Assembly (NCBI GenBank): GCA_020851415.1
Contig: JADZCU010000032.1
Span: 102,379 to 165,428 of the forward strand
DNA length: 63,050 bases
Reading direction: 5' to 3'
Origin: Candidatus Peregrinibacteria bacterium
GTDB taxonomy: Bacteria; Patescibacteriota; Gracilibacteria; UBA1369
The notes beneath the pieces are model-generated. The model saw only the letters and a list, made by a program, of their open reading frames with translations. It searched no databases and was not told the origin of the DNA. Position 1 is the first letter of the stretch. Every line of letters begins with the position of its first letter. A program made the position numbers and the translations under genes. Of the stretch, positions 35,194-44,300 are shown piece by piece.

Positions 35194-37755
35194 TCACCTG
35201 ACTATAAATGTAATCTCCGAACTTGTTACTTTTGTACTATCATCCAGCGTGGCTTGAGCGCTGACTTTGTGTGTACCTTTAGCGGCGCGCCACAAGTAGG
35301 TGAAAGGTTGGTCGGTAATATCTGAAACTATTTTGCCATCGATAAAATAGCTTACACTAATGGTTCCTACTGGAACTGTTACACGGAAAGGCACTTTCTG
35401 TGCGTCCAGAGGTAGTGTGTTATCCAAAAGATATTCGTCGTTTTGCCTTGGTGTATCAAATAAAACAGAAACGGCCTGTTCATTCGCATACTCGCCTGAT
35501 AAGGTGCTTGAGTAATCAAGATGGGCACTGCAAGGTTCATAAGTGGCTAAAGGATAACCTTTTTGCGCAGCCCACTTTTGCAATTCAGGTGGGTAGGTGA
35601 TCATTATCTTTTCTTTAATTAAAGACATATTATAGCGATTTAGACATTCGGAATGTATGGCGTGACCTGTAGGTTCATATATAGAGAGTTTACGATAGTA
35701 ATCATCTACCTTTTGGGGCTCACTTCCTGTGACAAACCATTCAAGAATGTTTTCCTGACACAAGTCACTCGGCAAAAGCCCTGAGATAGCGCAAACTTCG
35801 ATTTGATGTAATCTTTGTGGGATATCAAATCTCAAATGGGGTCTACCGGTTAAAGCTTGCTCCATAAAATTTGCCCATATTGGAGCCGCCCCATCAATGC
35901 CTGAAATATTTTCCATAGGAGTAGCGTCAGCGTTGCCAACCCAAACCACGGTAAGTAAGTCAGGAGTAAAACCAATAGTCCAGTTATCACGAAAGTTACG
36001 GGTAGTACCGGTTTTTACAGCCGCCTCACGACTCAAATCCAAAACACTCTCTTCACCGAAGCCGGGTATACGGGCATCGGGATCTTTTAAAATATCAATA
36101 ATTTGGTAGGCATGTTGTTTACCATTTATCCCAAGTACAAAGTTTTCAGCGGCTGGTTTCCATGTAAATATATCTCGTTGTTTCGAATCGGTAACTTTGA
36201 GTATGCCGGAGAGTGGTTTTCTATAGCCATAGTTGGCGAGTGTTAAAAATGCCTTGGCCATGTCGTATGGGCGCACCTCACCTCCACCTAGAGTGAGGGC
36301 TAAACCATAGTGGTCGGACGATTGATGAAGGGTATCAAGTCCCAAGGTTCTTAAAAATCCGATAAAATTTTCAACACCTACGTAATCCAAAGTTTTGACC
36401 GCGGGAATATTATAGGAACTTGCCAAGGCTGTTCGCACACGAACCGGGCCGTGATAATCCAGATCATAATTTTTGGGACTATACGGGCCTGTAGCAGTTG
36501 AAAATTGAGTCGGCACATCGAACAGTACGGTCGCCGGCGTATAGCCTTTTTCAAAAGATAACAAGTAGGTTAAAGGCTTTATGGAAGAGCCAGGTTGCCT
36601 GAGTGAAGTAATCATATCAACCGCACCGTCGATAGAATCATCAAAATAATTATTGCTGCCAACCCAGGCCAAAATTTGTCCGGTTTGAACATCAACAGAC
36701 AGGAGTGCGCCATTAGAAACATTGTGCTTACCAAGAGAGTTGATTTGATCATTAACAGTTTTTTCAGCCATCAGCTGAAGGTTTAAATCCAACGTTGTTG
36801 TGACACTGAGGCCACCATTATTGACAACATCTTCGCCGAATTGATCTTCCAGTTCTGCAAGGATTTCATGAACAAAGTGTGGTGCCTGAATCGAGTGTTT
36901 TTTAGTCCGAAGATTTATTGGTTCATTGAAAGCGGCTTCATGCTGTGATTGCGTTATATACTGATCATCCAGTAACTGCTTTAATACATACTCCTGACGT
37001 TTTTTTGCTTTGCTGTAGGCGTTATAGGGGTTGTAGCTGCTGGGTGATTGGGGGAGGCCAACTAAGAATGATGTTTCTGCGAGATCGAGATCCTGAAGAT
37101 TTTTACCAAAATAATTTATCGCCGCTGACTGTGCTCCGTAAGATAAATTTCCATAATAAACTTTATTAATATATTGCTCTAAAATTTGATCCTTGGAGTA
37201 TAAATGACTAAGTCGAATGGCATAAAGTGATTCAAGAATTTTTGTTGAAAGATCGCGCTGCTGTTGTGTCCCAAGGAGATTTCTTACCAATTGTTGAGTA
37301 ATCGTACTGCCGCCGCTTACGATTCTTCCTTCAGTAATGTTGCTTATAAGTGCTCTGCCGGAAGCGAAAAAATCAACCCCGGGGTGTTGATAAAATTCGT
37401 TATCTTCTGCGGCCAAAGTTGCCCGAATAAACTGCTGTGGAATTTGTGCGAATGGAATATAGGTTGTCCTCCCTTGCTCGGGTTTTAAGACTTCATATAA
37501 AAGTTTTTCATTCCTATCAAAAATTTTTGTAGTTGGCGTGTCGGTAAAATTTTGTGCCTCCGATGGTAGCGGAAGTAAGTATGCTATATAAATATAAAAC
37601 GAGAAGAAAAAAACAAAAAGAAATATTAAAGCAGAAGAAAGCCAAAATATCCGAGGGTGTTTTTTTTTTAAAACATGAATTAAGCGTCCAGGTTTTTTGA
37701 TACTGGGGAAAGTCTTCTTGAAGAATTTTAACAATTTAGCATCTTTTTTTACCAC
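35194..37755 (-). CDS. pbpC: Bifunctional penicillin-binding protein, PBP1C-like
   Basis: Membrane-anchored peptidoglycan polymerase/cross-linker of 853 residues. One helix (about 36-58) precedes a GT51 glycosyltransferase (EDNEFYQHPGVD, GGSTITQQLVRN, EQYINKVYYG). The transpeptidase follows, with SSIKPLTY (SxxK, about 393), SSYN and KTGTTRNFRDNWTIGFTP (about 582). The C-terminal about 100 residues (PVGTISVSYFIDGKIVSDIT, AAKGTHKVSAQATLDD) resemble the BiPBP_C domain that marks PBP1C. Starts with GTG at 37755. It probably heads or joins an operon with the sigma factor and macroglobulin; PBP1C-macroglobulin linkage is known in many bacteria. Confidence 0.92.
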   Translation of the reverse strand: MVKKDAKLLKFFKKTFPSIKKPGRLIHVLKKKHPRIFWLSSALIFLFVFFFSFYIYIAYLLPLPSEAQNFTDTPTTKIFDRNEKLLYEVLKPEQGRTTYIPFAQIPQQFIRATLAAEDNEFYQHPGVDFFASGRALISNITEGRIVSGGSTITQQLVRNLLGTQQQRDLSTKILESLYAIRLSHLYSKDQILEQYINKVYYGNLSYGAQSAAINYFGKNLQDLDLAETSFLVGLPQSPSSYNPYNAYSKAKKRQEYVLKQLLDDQYITQSQHEAAFNEPINLRTKKHSIQAPHFVHEILAELEDQFGEDVVNNGGLSVTTTLDLNLQLMAEKTVNDQINSLGKHNVSNGALLSVDVQTGQILAWVGSNNYFDDSIDGAVDMITSLRQPGSSIKPLTYLLSFEKGYTPATVLFDVPTQFSTATGPYSPKNYDLDYHGPVRVRTALASSYNIPAVKTLDYVGVENFIGFLRTLGLDTLHQSSDHYGLALTLGGGEVRPYDMAKAFLTLANYGYRKPLSGILKVTDSKQRDIFTWKPAAENFVLGINGKQHAYQIIDILKDPDARIPGFGEESVLDLSREAAVKTGTTRNFRDNWTIGFTPDLLTVVWVGNADATPMENISGIDGAAPIWANFMEQALTGRPHLRFDIPQRLHQIEVCAISGLLPSDLCQENILEWFVTGSEPQKVDDYYRKLSIYEPTGHAIHSECLNRYNMSLIKEKIMITYPPELQKWAAQKGYPLATYEPCSAHLDYSSTLSGEYANEQAVSVLFDTPRQNDEYLLDNTLPLDAQKVPFRVTVPVGTISVSYFIDGKIVSDITDQPFTYLWRAAKGTHKVSAQATLDDSTKVTSSEITFIVR

Positions 37756-37866
37756 GACGTCGATTTACAAATACATGCTACAGCATAACAGAAACATCAA
37801 CAAAACACTTACAAATTCTTTACCTGTAAATGTAAATCGGTGGCCGGAAAAATGTGTCTGACGATT

Positions 37867-38292
37867 TTATTTCCAAAAATGATACCATCGTTTTTTCGGT
37901 TGTTCCAAAAGTTTCATCTGATTTTCCATTACAACAAAACGCTCTTGAAAGGCCTTCATGAAGCGGATAAAACTGTCTTTCTCTTTTTTCTGCTCATCAA
38001 GAAGTTGTTCGATCTGATGTTGAAAATTCTGAAGATCCTGAAGAGTAGCAAACTCACCGGAGATACTTTTTTCCTGTTTATTATTAAGTCCCGCAGGTTC
38101 GCGATCCATCATGTCCTCTTTCAACTTATAAAAGTTGATGAGGCTATCCCGGCTAATCAGGTAGTTAAACCCTTGTGGAGTTCTTTTTCGTTTTGATTGG
38201 AGACGGCTTCCCTTGAGTGCTCGCCTTATTGTCTGAATAGATTTACCGCTTACTGCAGCCGCTTCCTGGATGGTGAGGTACGTTTCAGACAT
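37867..38292 (-). CDS. HTH (excisionase/MerR-like) DNA-binding protein with coiled-coil tail
   Basis: 141 residues. An N-terminal winged-helix of the helix_turn_helix_17/excisionase type (LTIQEAAAVSGKSIQTIRRA) with a basic wing (LQSKRKRTPQGFNY) is followed by a coiled coil (about 85-130, LQDLQNFQHQIEQLLDEQKK). It ends in an aromatic tail (KKRWYHFWK). It lies 111 bases upstream of the PBP1C gene on the same strand, with its own promoter (38324-38353), so it is a candidate regulator of the envelope operon. There is no phage context to support an excisionase role. Confidence 0.75.
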   Translation of the reverse strand: MSETYLTIQEAAAVSGKSIQTIRRALKGSRLQSKRKRTPQGFNYLISRDSLINFYKLKEDMMDREPAGLNNKQEKSISGEFATLQDLQNFQHQIEQLLDEQKKEKDSFIRFMKAFQERFVVMENQMKLLEQPKKRWYHFWK

Positions 38293-38323
38293 AGGCGAGA
38301 ATTGAGTTAAATTTACTTATGTT

Positions 38324-38353
38324 ATTATAATGATTACTCAATTGGCTAAGCAA
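38324..38353 (-). promoter_or_regulatory. Promoter of the HTH gene
   Basis: On the minus strand, TTGCTT (38353-38348), 18-base spacer, TATAAT (38329-38324). Confidence 0.6.
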
Positions 38354-38367
38354 ACGAATACTCAAAA

Positions 38368-38394
38368 ACGCCATTGAACTGTTCATGGCGTTAT
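38368..38394 (-). terminator. Minus-strand terminator downstream of tRNA-Lys
   Basis: Stem AACGCCAT / ATGGCGTT with a ten-base loop, followed on the minus strand by TTT. Confidence 0.6.
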
Positions 38395-38447
38395 GTTGAA
38401 ATCACGAGAAAAATTTCTTCCTTGTTCCGAGCACACGGTGCGAGGGT

Positions 38448-38475
38448 AAAAGAACCTGGCTTTACCAGTTCTTTT
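38448..38475 (-). terminator. Hairpin immediately after tRNA-Lys
   Basis: On the minus strand, AAAAGAACTGG pairs with CCAGGTTCTTTT (one bulged G) and a short loop, ending in a T-rich arm. Likely the primary tRNA terminator. Confidence 0.55.
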
Positions 38476-38485
38476 ACGTTCTGAT

Positions 38486-38561
38486 TGGTGGGCCAAGCTG
38501 GAATCGAACCAGCGACCATCTGCTTAAAAGGCAGTTGCTCTACCGACTGAGCTATTGGCCC
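38486..38561 (-). tRNA. tRNA-Lys (anticodon UUU)
   Basis: Full cloverleaf: acceptor GGGCCAA / TTGGCCC, D-arm GCTC..GAGC, anticodon loop CTTTTAA and T-arm GCTGG-TTCGATT-CCAGC. The 3' CCA is encoded (38488-38486). Confidence 0.97.
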
Positions 38562-38663
38562 AAGGAATTTTTTCTTGAAGTACTCTAGAGTATAAATTTC
38601 AAAACAGCCAGAACATTCTATGAATCATCTGGATCTTTTTCAAGTGAATTTATAAACATCACA

Positions 38664-39233
38664 TCAGGCGGATTTTTTATCCGTCATGCTGAGGCCAACA
38701 ATCACAACACCCGGAAGGAAAAACCACATGTTGGAATAATCAAGCATTATGCGGACAAATCGCGATTGTGCGTAAATTTCAGTGAGAGGGTTGTTGAGCA
38801 CAGCTACGTGATTCACCAAAGAAGTACCTGAAACGAAAACCAGCATAGCACTCAACATGAGGCCGGCACTCAATACGCCAAGAAGCAGAGTCATTGAAAG
38901 CCTCATGCTCATCGGAGCTTCGGAAGAAGCATCGAAGCTGTAGAGACCGCGTACCGCCAAAAGAACAACAAGGACAATTAAAATTAAAACTTTAAAGAAT
39001 GCCACCGACTGATCAGCATTTCCAATGGAAAAAAGACGCATGAACTTGAGGAATGCCTCCGAGGAAGCAAGGTATTTGGAAAAAAGATTTCCAATACCGT
39101 CAGCGCAAAGAATCGCAACGTAGGTTGCCATAATAACTTTCAGGGTCTGATTCTTTCCAATAATAAAGCTGTATGCGGTAACAACCGCAAAGAAGACTAA
39201 AATAAACAGATCCCAAGAAAGATTTAAATTCAT
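38664..39233 (-). CDS. Polytopic membrane protein of unknown function
   Basis: 189 residues with five likely membrane helices (for example WDLFILVFFAVVTAYSFIIG at 7-26, VLILIVLVVLLAVRG about 84-98, and the last about 167-182, MWFFLPGVVIVGLSM). The layout vaguely recalls CvpA-type proteins, but I see no decisive motif. It lies 77 bases after dnaJ on the same strand with its own promoter (39274-39302). A small hairpin AATCAA / TTGATT lies in its leader. Confidence 0.7.
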   Translation of the reverse strand: MNLNLSWDLFILVFFAVVTAYSFIIGKNQTLKVIMATYVAILCADGIGNLFSKYLASSEAFLKFMRLFSIGNADQSVAFFKVLILIVLVVLLAVRGLYSFDASSEAPMSMRLSMTLLLGVLSAGLMLSAMLVFVSGTSLVNHVAVLNNPLTEIYAQSRFVRIMLDYSNMWFFLPGVVIVGLSMTDKKSA

Positions 39234-39273
39234 GTTTGTTTCAATAAATCAAAAAATTGATTCGTTGATGTAA

Positions 39274-39302
39274 ATTATATCCCATATTGGTTTTTAGGGC
39301 AA
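39274..39302 (-). promoter_or_regulatory. Promoter of the 189-residue membrane protein
   Basis: On the minus strand, TTGCCC (39302-39297), 17-base spacer, TATAAT (39279-39274). Confidence 0.65.
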
Positions 39303-39310
39303 TTTGTCGG

Positions 39311-40465
39311 TCAATTACCCATAAACTTACTGAACAGGCCATCTTTCCCCTTAGTCTCCAGTCCGGCCTCTTTTGCCAGTTGATCATACAAATCTTTTTC
39401 TTTTCGACTCACCTTCATTGGAATATCTACTATCACCTTTACATAGTGGTCACCCAGACCACTGCTGCGCAGCTTCTCTATGCCTAATTCTTTCAGTTTG
39501 AATACTCGGCCACTTTGAGTACCAGCCGGAACTTTAAGCTCCATGTCGCCCTTCAATGTTTGAACATTTACAGCCCCACCCAGAACAGCTTGTAACATGT
39601 GAACGTGAACTTCTGAATGCACGTCGTAGCCGTTGCGAACAAAAACCTTACTGGGCGCTACGCGAATATGCACATACAGATCTCCTGCTGGTCCTCCAAA
39701 TCTGCCATCTTCGCCTTTCCCATTCAGGCGCACCGTCGAATCATTGTCCACGCCCGCGGGAATTTTTACTCGGATTTTCTCTGTTTTTCTAACGCGTGTT
39801 GACCCGTTACAGATGGTACACTTTTGCTCATGCACTCGGCCTTCGCCGTAACACTCACCGCAAGGATTTACGCTTGCCATCTGACCAAACAAAGTTTGCC
39901 TGATAACGCGAACCTCACCGGTTCCGCCACAAGTTTTACAGGTGATACTTTTACTTCCCGGCTCGGCGCCCGTTGCGTGGCAGCGGGAACAGCTCACAAA
40001 TTTAGTAACGGACAGTTCTTTTTCAACTCCAAAAGCAGCTTCTTCGAAAGTCAGTTTCAATTCAAACTCAATATCATCGCCGGCCTGCGGGCCGCGCTTG
40101 GCGCCTCTACGCTGGCCGCTACCTCCACCACCAAAGAAAGTTTCAAAAATGTCAGCAAAGCCGCCGGCCCCCCCATTAAAGGAAGAAAAGTCGAAGCCCT
40201 GAGCCCCAAACCCTTGAGCTCCGCCAAATCCGCTACCTCCAAAACCGGGGCCGGCGGACCCAAATTGATCATACGTTGATCTTTTCTGTTTGTCCGAGAG
40301 TACTTCGTACGCCTCATTCACCTCCTTAAATTTTGCTTCCGACTCTTTATCACCTGTATTTTTATCAGGATGGTACTGAAGAGCCAATTTTCTATAAGCT
40401 TTTTTAATGTCCTGGTCTGTAGCTGTCTTAGAAACTCCCAAAACGGAATAATAATCTTTTGCCAT
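39311..40465 (-). CDS. dnaJ: Chaperone DnaJ
   Basis: Hsp40 co-chaperone that stimulates DnaK ATPase. The 384 residues contain the J domain ([23 protein letters not shown] motif about 33), a Gly/Phe-rich linker (75-115), and a zinc-binding region with four CxxC pairs (CSRC, CKTC, CGEC, CTIC, about 155-220). A C-terminal substrate domain follows. The fourth repeat reads [10 protein letters not shown], so it lacks the usual second Gly of CxxCxGxG. No dnaK, grpE or hrcA lies nearby in the window. Confidence 0.97.
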   Translation of the reverse strand: MAKDYYSVLGVSKTATDQDIKKAYRKLALQYHPDKNTGDKESEAKFKEVNEAYEVLSDKQKRSTYDQFGSAGPGFGGSGFGGAQGFGAQGFDFSSFNGGAGGFADIFETFFGGGGSGQRRGAKRGPQAGDDIEFELKLTFEEAAFGVEKELSVTKFVSCSRCHATGAEPGSKSITCKTCGGTGEVRVIRQTLFGQMASVNPCGECYGEGRVHEQKCTICNGSTRVRKTEKIRVKIPAGVDNDSTVRLNGKGEDGRFGGPAGDLYVHIRVAPSKVFVRNGYDVHSEVHVHMLQAVLGGAVNVQTLKGDMELKVPAGTQSGRVFKLKELGIEKLRSSGLGDHYVKVIVDIPMKVSRKEKDLYDQLAKEAGLETKGKDGLFSKFMGN

Positions 40466-40552
40466 ACTTCTATATCTATTTATTGGATGATGAATGAAAC
40501 TTTATTGGAAAATAACGAAATTATTAAGTATTTACCAATTATTAAATGCTAA

Positions 40553-40581
40553 TTGAAAAGAGAGCTCAGTTAGTATACATT
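40553..40581 (+). promoter_or_regulatory. Promoter of tRNA-Glu
   Basis: TTGAAA (40553-40558), 17-base spacer, TACATT (40576-40581), about 20 bases before the tRNA. Confidence 0.5.
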
Positions 40582-40600
40582 AGTGCGGATTTTTGAAAAT

Positions 40601-40676
40601 GGTCCTATCGTCTAGTGGTCTAGGACGCTACCCTCTCACGGTAGAAACACGGGTTCGACTCCCGTTAGGACTACCA
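40601..40676 (+). tRNA. tRNA-Glu (anticodon CUC)
   Basis: Acceptor GGTCCTA / TAGGACT, D-arm start GTCTAGTGG, anticodon arm CTACC-CTCTCAC-GGTAG, T-arm ACGGG-TTCGACT-CCCGT, encoded CCA (40674-40676). The 1:72 pair would be G-U. Confidence 0.95.
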
Positions 40677-40746
40677 AACTACATGCGAGAAATCCGTTCC
40701 GGAGCGGAAAGAGCCTGAGCTCCACGAAGGCGACTGTAGCGCAGGA

Positions 40747-40786
40747 CAATTCGATAAAAATAACCGCAGTTATTATTATCGAATTG
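40747..40786. repeat. Long near-perfect hairpin downstream of tRNA-Glu
   Basis: Arms CAATTCGATAA (11 bp, perfect), one A-A mismatch, AATAAC / GTTATT (6 bp) and tetraloop CGCA. No T-tract follows, so it is not a typical terminator. Confidence 0.9.
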
Positions 40787-40902
40787 AGGATTGCCCTTGT
40801 GAAGAGTCCTCAATGCAAACATTAAAACACAATTTGATTTTTTGTCTTCTAGAATAATGAAACAAAGGACTCAAGATAACTGTATGAAGGGGTGCGCACA
40901 AT

Positions 40903-40931
40903 TGACTTGCCGCATGCCATTTGATACATTT
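40903..40931 (+). promoter_or_regulatory. Candidate distal promoter of the S-layer gene
   Basis: TTGACT (40903-40908), 17-base spacer, TACATT (40926-40931). It is the best plus-strand promoter match in this gap. Confidence 0.45.
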
Positions 40932-41029
40932 TCGGGTGTACCTCTGTACAGAAATACTGTTATGAATGAAATAAAGGTTTTGAGGCTTACACAGGATAAA
41001 AAATAGGGTTCGCGGCGCAATGCCAGCGG

Positions 41030-41094
41030 ATCCAAATGTCGTATATGCGGTTTGTAACTTTACCGCATTAAAAAAAGTTTAATCACCTTTGGAT
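41030..41094 (+). promoter_or_regulatory. Two-tier stem-loop in the S-layer leader
   Basis: Outer stem ATCCAAA / TTTGGAT (41030-41036, 41088-41094) enclosing a perfect 7-bp stem ATGCGGT / ACCGCAT (41045-41051, 41062-41068). Confidence 0.6.
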
Positions 41095-41252
41095 GCAACA
41101 AAAGAAGTTACGTTGAATAAAATCTACTGATCGAAGTTTTAGACCTTTGAAAACTAGAAAAACGTGAGTCGTATTTTTTTGTTTTTTATTAAACATAATT
41201 CAAGCTTTTAAGCTTTATCCAAATTATTAGATTTAGTCCTAAATTTAATTAC

Positions 41253-41310
41253 CGTTCGACCGAGCCGGCCTTCTTCTAGCAAGCGGGCACCTATTTATGG
41301 GCTCCGAACG
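41253..41310 (+). promoter_or_regulatory. Bulged stem-loop 63 bases before the S-layer start
   Basis: CGTTCG / CGAACG (6 bp), bulge ACC, then GAGCC / GGCTC (5 bp) closing a 33-base loop. Confidence 0.6.
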
Positions 41311-41373
41311 CCTTTCTTACAATAAATTTCTCTGTTTATTTATCAACCTATTTCCTAATCCCTTAAGCAATCT

Positions 41374-44300
41374 ATGACAATTGCACAAAGTTTGCGTCAG
41401 GTTCGCTCTAAGGTAGCAGGTTTTAGCCTCGCAATGCTCGTAATGAGCATGTTTACAGTGGGCGTGGCTCAGGCAGCTACTTTTAACGACGTACCAGCAG
41501 ACCACTGGGCTTATCCATTCGTGGAGAAGCTCGCAGCCGACGGAGTACTCAATACTTCTACAGGCACATACCGACCAGCAGACCCTGCGAACCGCGCAGA
41601 AATGGCGAAGCTTGTCGTTGAGGCATTTGATTTACCTCTCGAAAATCCAGATGTTGCTACATTCAAGGATGTTCCAAAAATGATGGCAGATGGTTCATCT
41701 AACTGGGCGTACACATATATTGAAACTGCAGCTAAACACGCTATCGTGGGTGGCTACAAGGACGAAACTGGTATGCTCACAGGTTACTATGGTCCAAGCG
41801 ACCCAGTAACTCGTGAACAGGCTATGAAAATGCTTGTTCTTGGAGCTCCATTGACTACTAACACCAAGGGTGGTCCTCACTTCACAGATGTTCCAGCAAG
41901 CCGCTGGTCATATGAGATGGTTGAGACTGGCTACAACTGGATGGTAGTTGACGGTTACCCAGGTACAACACTCTTCAAGCCAGAGAACAACATCAACCGC
42001 GCTGAAATCGCTAAGATGGTTGCTAACTCTATGGACCCACAACAGCGTCCAGGTTCAGGCTTCAGCCTTGATATGGCTGACGCTACATCTTCAACTATGG
42101 TTGACGTATGCTTCACAGAAGAACCTACTTCTACAGAAGCTATGGACAAAACTAACTATATGGTTGAAGACCTCGATGGTAACGAACTTTCAGTAACTTC
42201 AGTAGCTGCTGGCACAGATCCAATGTGTGTTGAACTCACAACTGCTGCTCAGGATCCTACTAAAGTATATGAACTTACTGTTACTGGCCTGACTTCAGCT
42301 GATTCAGGTGAAGTAATCATGGCAGGTTCAGTTCAATTCAACGGCTTCACAGTTGGTGCTGCTGGCGATTTGACTGTTCGTGTTGATGGTTCTACACCAG
42401 ACAGCCAGGACATTCCAAAAAATGGTGCTAACATCCTCTTCTCAGTATTTGCTTTCGAAGCAGGTGATAATGAAGATGTTCGCGTAGAACAGCTCGTTCT
42501 CTCCCGTGAAGGTCTCGGCCTTCCAGGTGACTTCGACAACGTAAAACTTTATGTTGACGGCGTCCAAAAGGGTGGAGAAAAGACTGTAAATACAACTACA
42601 AACACAGCTACATTCAACCTTACATCTGACCCAATCTTGGTAGATGCAGGTACAACGGCTCTTGTAGAAGTACGTGGCGATATGACTGGTGCTGAGAACT
42701 CTCAGAACAAGTTCTGTATCAACACAACAGATGACGTTACTGCATATGGCGAAACAACAGATGCTGAACTCGCTGTAGACGGTGACTTTGCTGCTTGTGG
42801 TGAATACATGACTACAACATCAGCGAGCGTAGGTACTCTTACTTACAAAATTTCTCAGCCTTCAACAGCTGAAGTTAATGTAGGTGACACAGACGTTATC
42901 ATGACAAAACTTCGTCTTGATGCTGCACAGGAAGACATTATGCTCGACCGTGTAAGCTTCAAGCAATCAGGTTCAGCAGATGCTGAAGATTTCGCTAACC
43001 CAACACTCGTACTCTCTGGTACTCCAGTAGATGCAGAAGGTGTATGGGAAGGTGACTATCTCACTTTTGACCTTACAGAACTCGACACCCCAATCATCAT
43101 CGAAAAGGGTGCTTCTAAGAACTTCGAACTCTGGGTAGACGTTGTAGGCGGCCTCGGTAACGACGCTTCTTTCGACATCTATCGTGACTGGCACATTGAA
43201 GGTACAGGCCAGGTTTACCACTATGGTGTAAACGTTGAAGAAGATGTAACTTCAATCACTCCAGCAGATCGTAACATTGTTGGTGGTAACATCGCATTCG
43301 CTCTTTCTTCAGAGAATCCAATCTCTGGTGAAGTTGCTGATGGCGCAAATGACCATGAATTCCTCCGCTTCAATGTATCAACAGCTGGTGATGCAATCAC
43401 AATCCGTAAACTTACATTGACTGTATCAGGTTTCGCAGGTGGTGTGGCTACAGAAATTGAAGATCTCAAAATCTGGAGCAAAAACAGCCAGGGAGACCTT
43501 ATCATCGTTGCAGGTCCAAATGATGTAAATGCCCTTGGTGACATTGCATTCCTCGATACATTCGACGTTCCAGGTGCTAGCACAACAGAATTTGTTGTAA
43601 CAGCGGACATCATCACAGGCGCTGTAAATAACCACCAGTTCCGTGTTGACGTAGCAGATGTAACATCTTCTGCAAAAACTGAAATTGAATACTCTGATGA
43701 TGGCGATCCAGTTGACGAAGCTACAGAAGTAAGTGGCGGCGTTGTACAGGGTAACGTTCAAGAGGTTCAGGATCCTTCAGTACAGGTAGATCGTGCTGCT
43801 ACACCAGGCGACAAATCTTATGTAAAAAACAACGTAGATAAAGATCTCGTTGCCTTTGATTTCGCTGCTTCTACAGCAGACGATATCAAACTCACGACTT
43901 TGACTGTAACTTGTACATCTGCTCTTGATTGTTCAGATGCTTTCCAAAGCTTGAAACTGTTCCTTAAAGACGGTTCTACTCTGACTGAATTGGACGGTCC
44001 TCGTTCAATGACAGATTTGGGTGCAGGTGATGGCGAAGTAGTATTCAGCTTCAACCAGGATGTACCTGCAGGTAACTCTGTTCGTCTCCTCGTTCGTGGT
44101 AACGTAGCTAGCGCTGCAGCAGCAGGTCCTTACATGTTCGACATCAAGACTGGTGATGTAACAGCTGAAGACAGTGAAAGCAATGACGCTACAGTAAATG
44201 GTCTCGATACAGCAGACAGAACAGTGACTGTTGCTGGTAATGGTACTCTTGGTAATCAGAACGTTTCTGACACATCAGTTCGTTCTCGTATCCTCGTTGG

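Larger units (their letters stand above)
40677..41373 (+). other. Gene-free, structure-rich leader region of the S-layer gene
   Basis: About 700 bases without a convincing gene. It holds a long hairpin (40747-40786), a promoter (40903-40931), a nested two-stem element (41030-41094), a small ATTTAG/CTAAAT dyad (41231-41244) and a bulged stem (41253-41310). A promoter at 40903 would give the S-layer mRNA a leader of about 435 bases. I recognise no known riboswitch or RNA family. Confidence 0.6.

Noticed and set aside
37867-38292. Phage excisionase, suggesting a prophage remnant with the tyrosine recombinase
   Set aside because: The recombinase is 30 kb away and XerC/D-like, and no phage genes or attachment repeats are visible; the coiled-coil tail is not typical of excisionases.
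40857-41006. A 49-codon frame starting ATGAAACAAAGG in the S-layer leader
   Set aside because: The TAGAAT before it is too close to the ATG to drive it, it overlaps the better promoter at 40903, and the peptide shows no signal peptide or motif.
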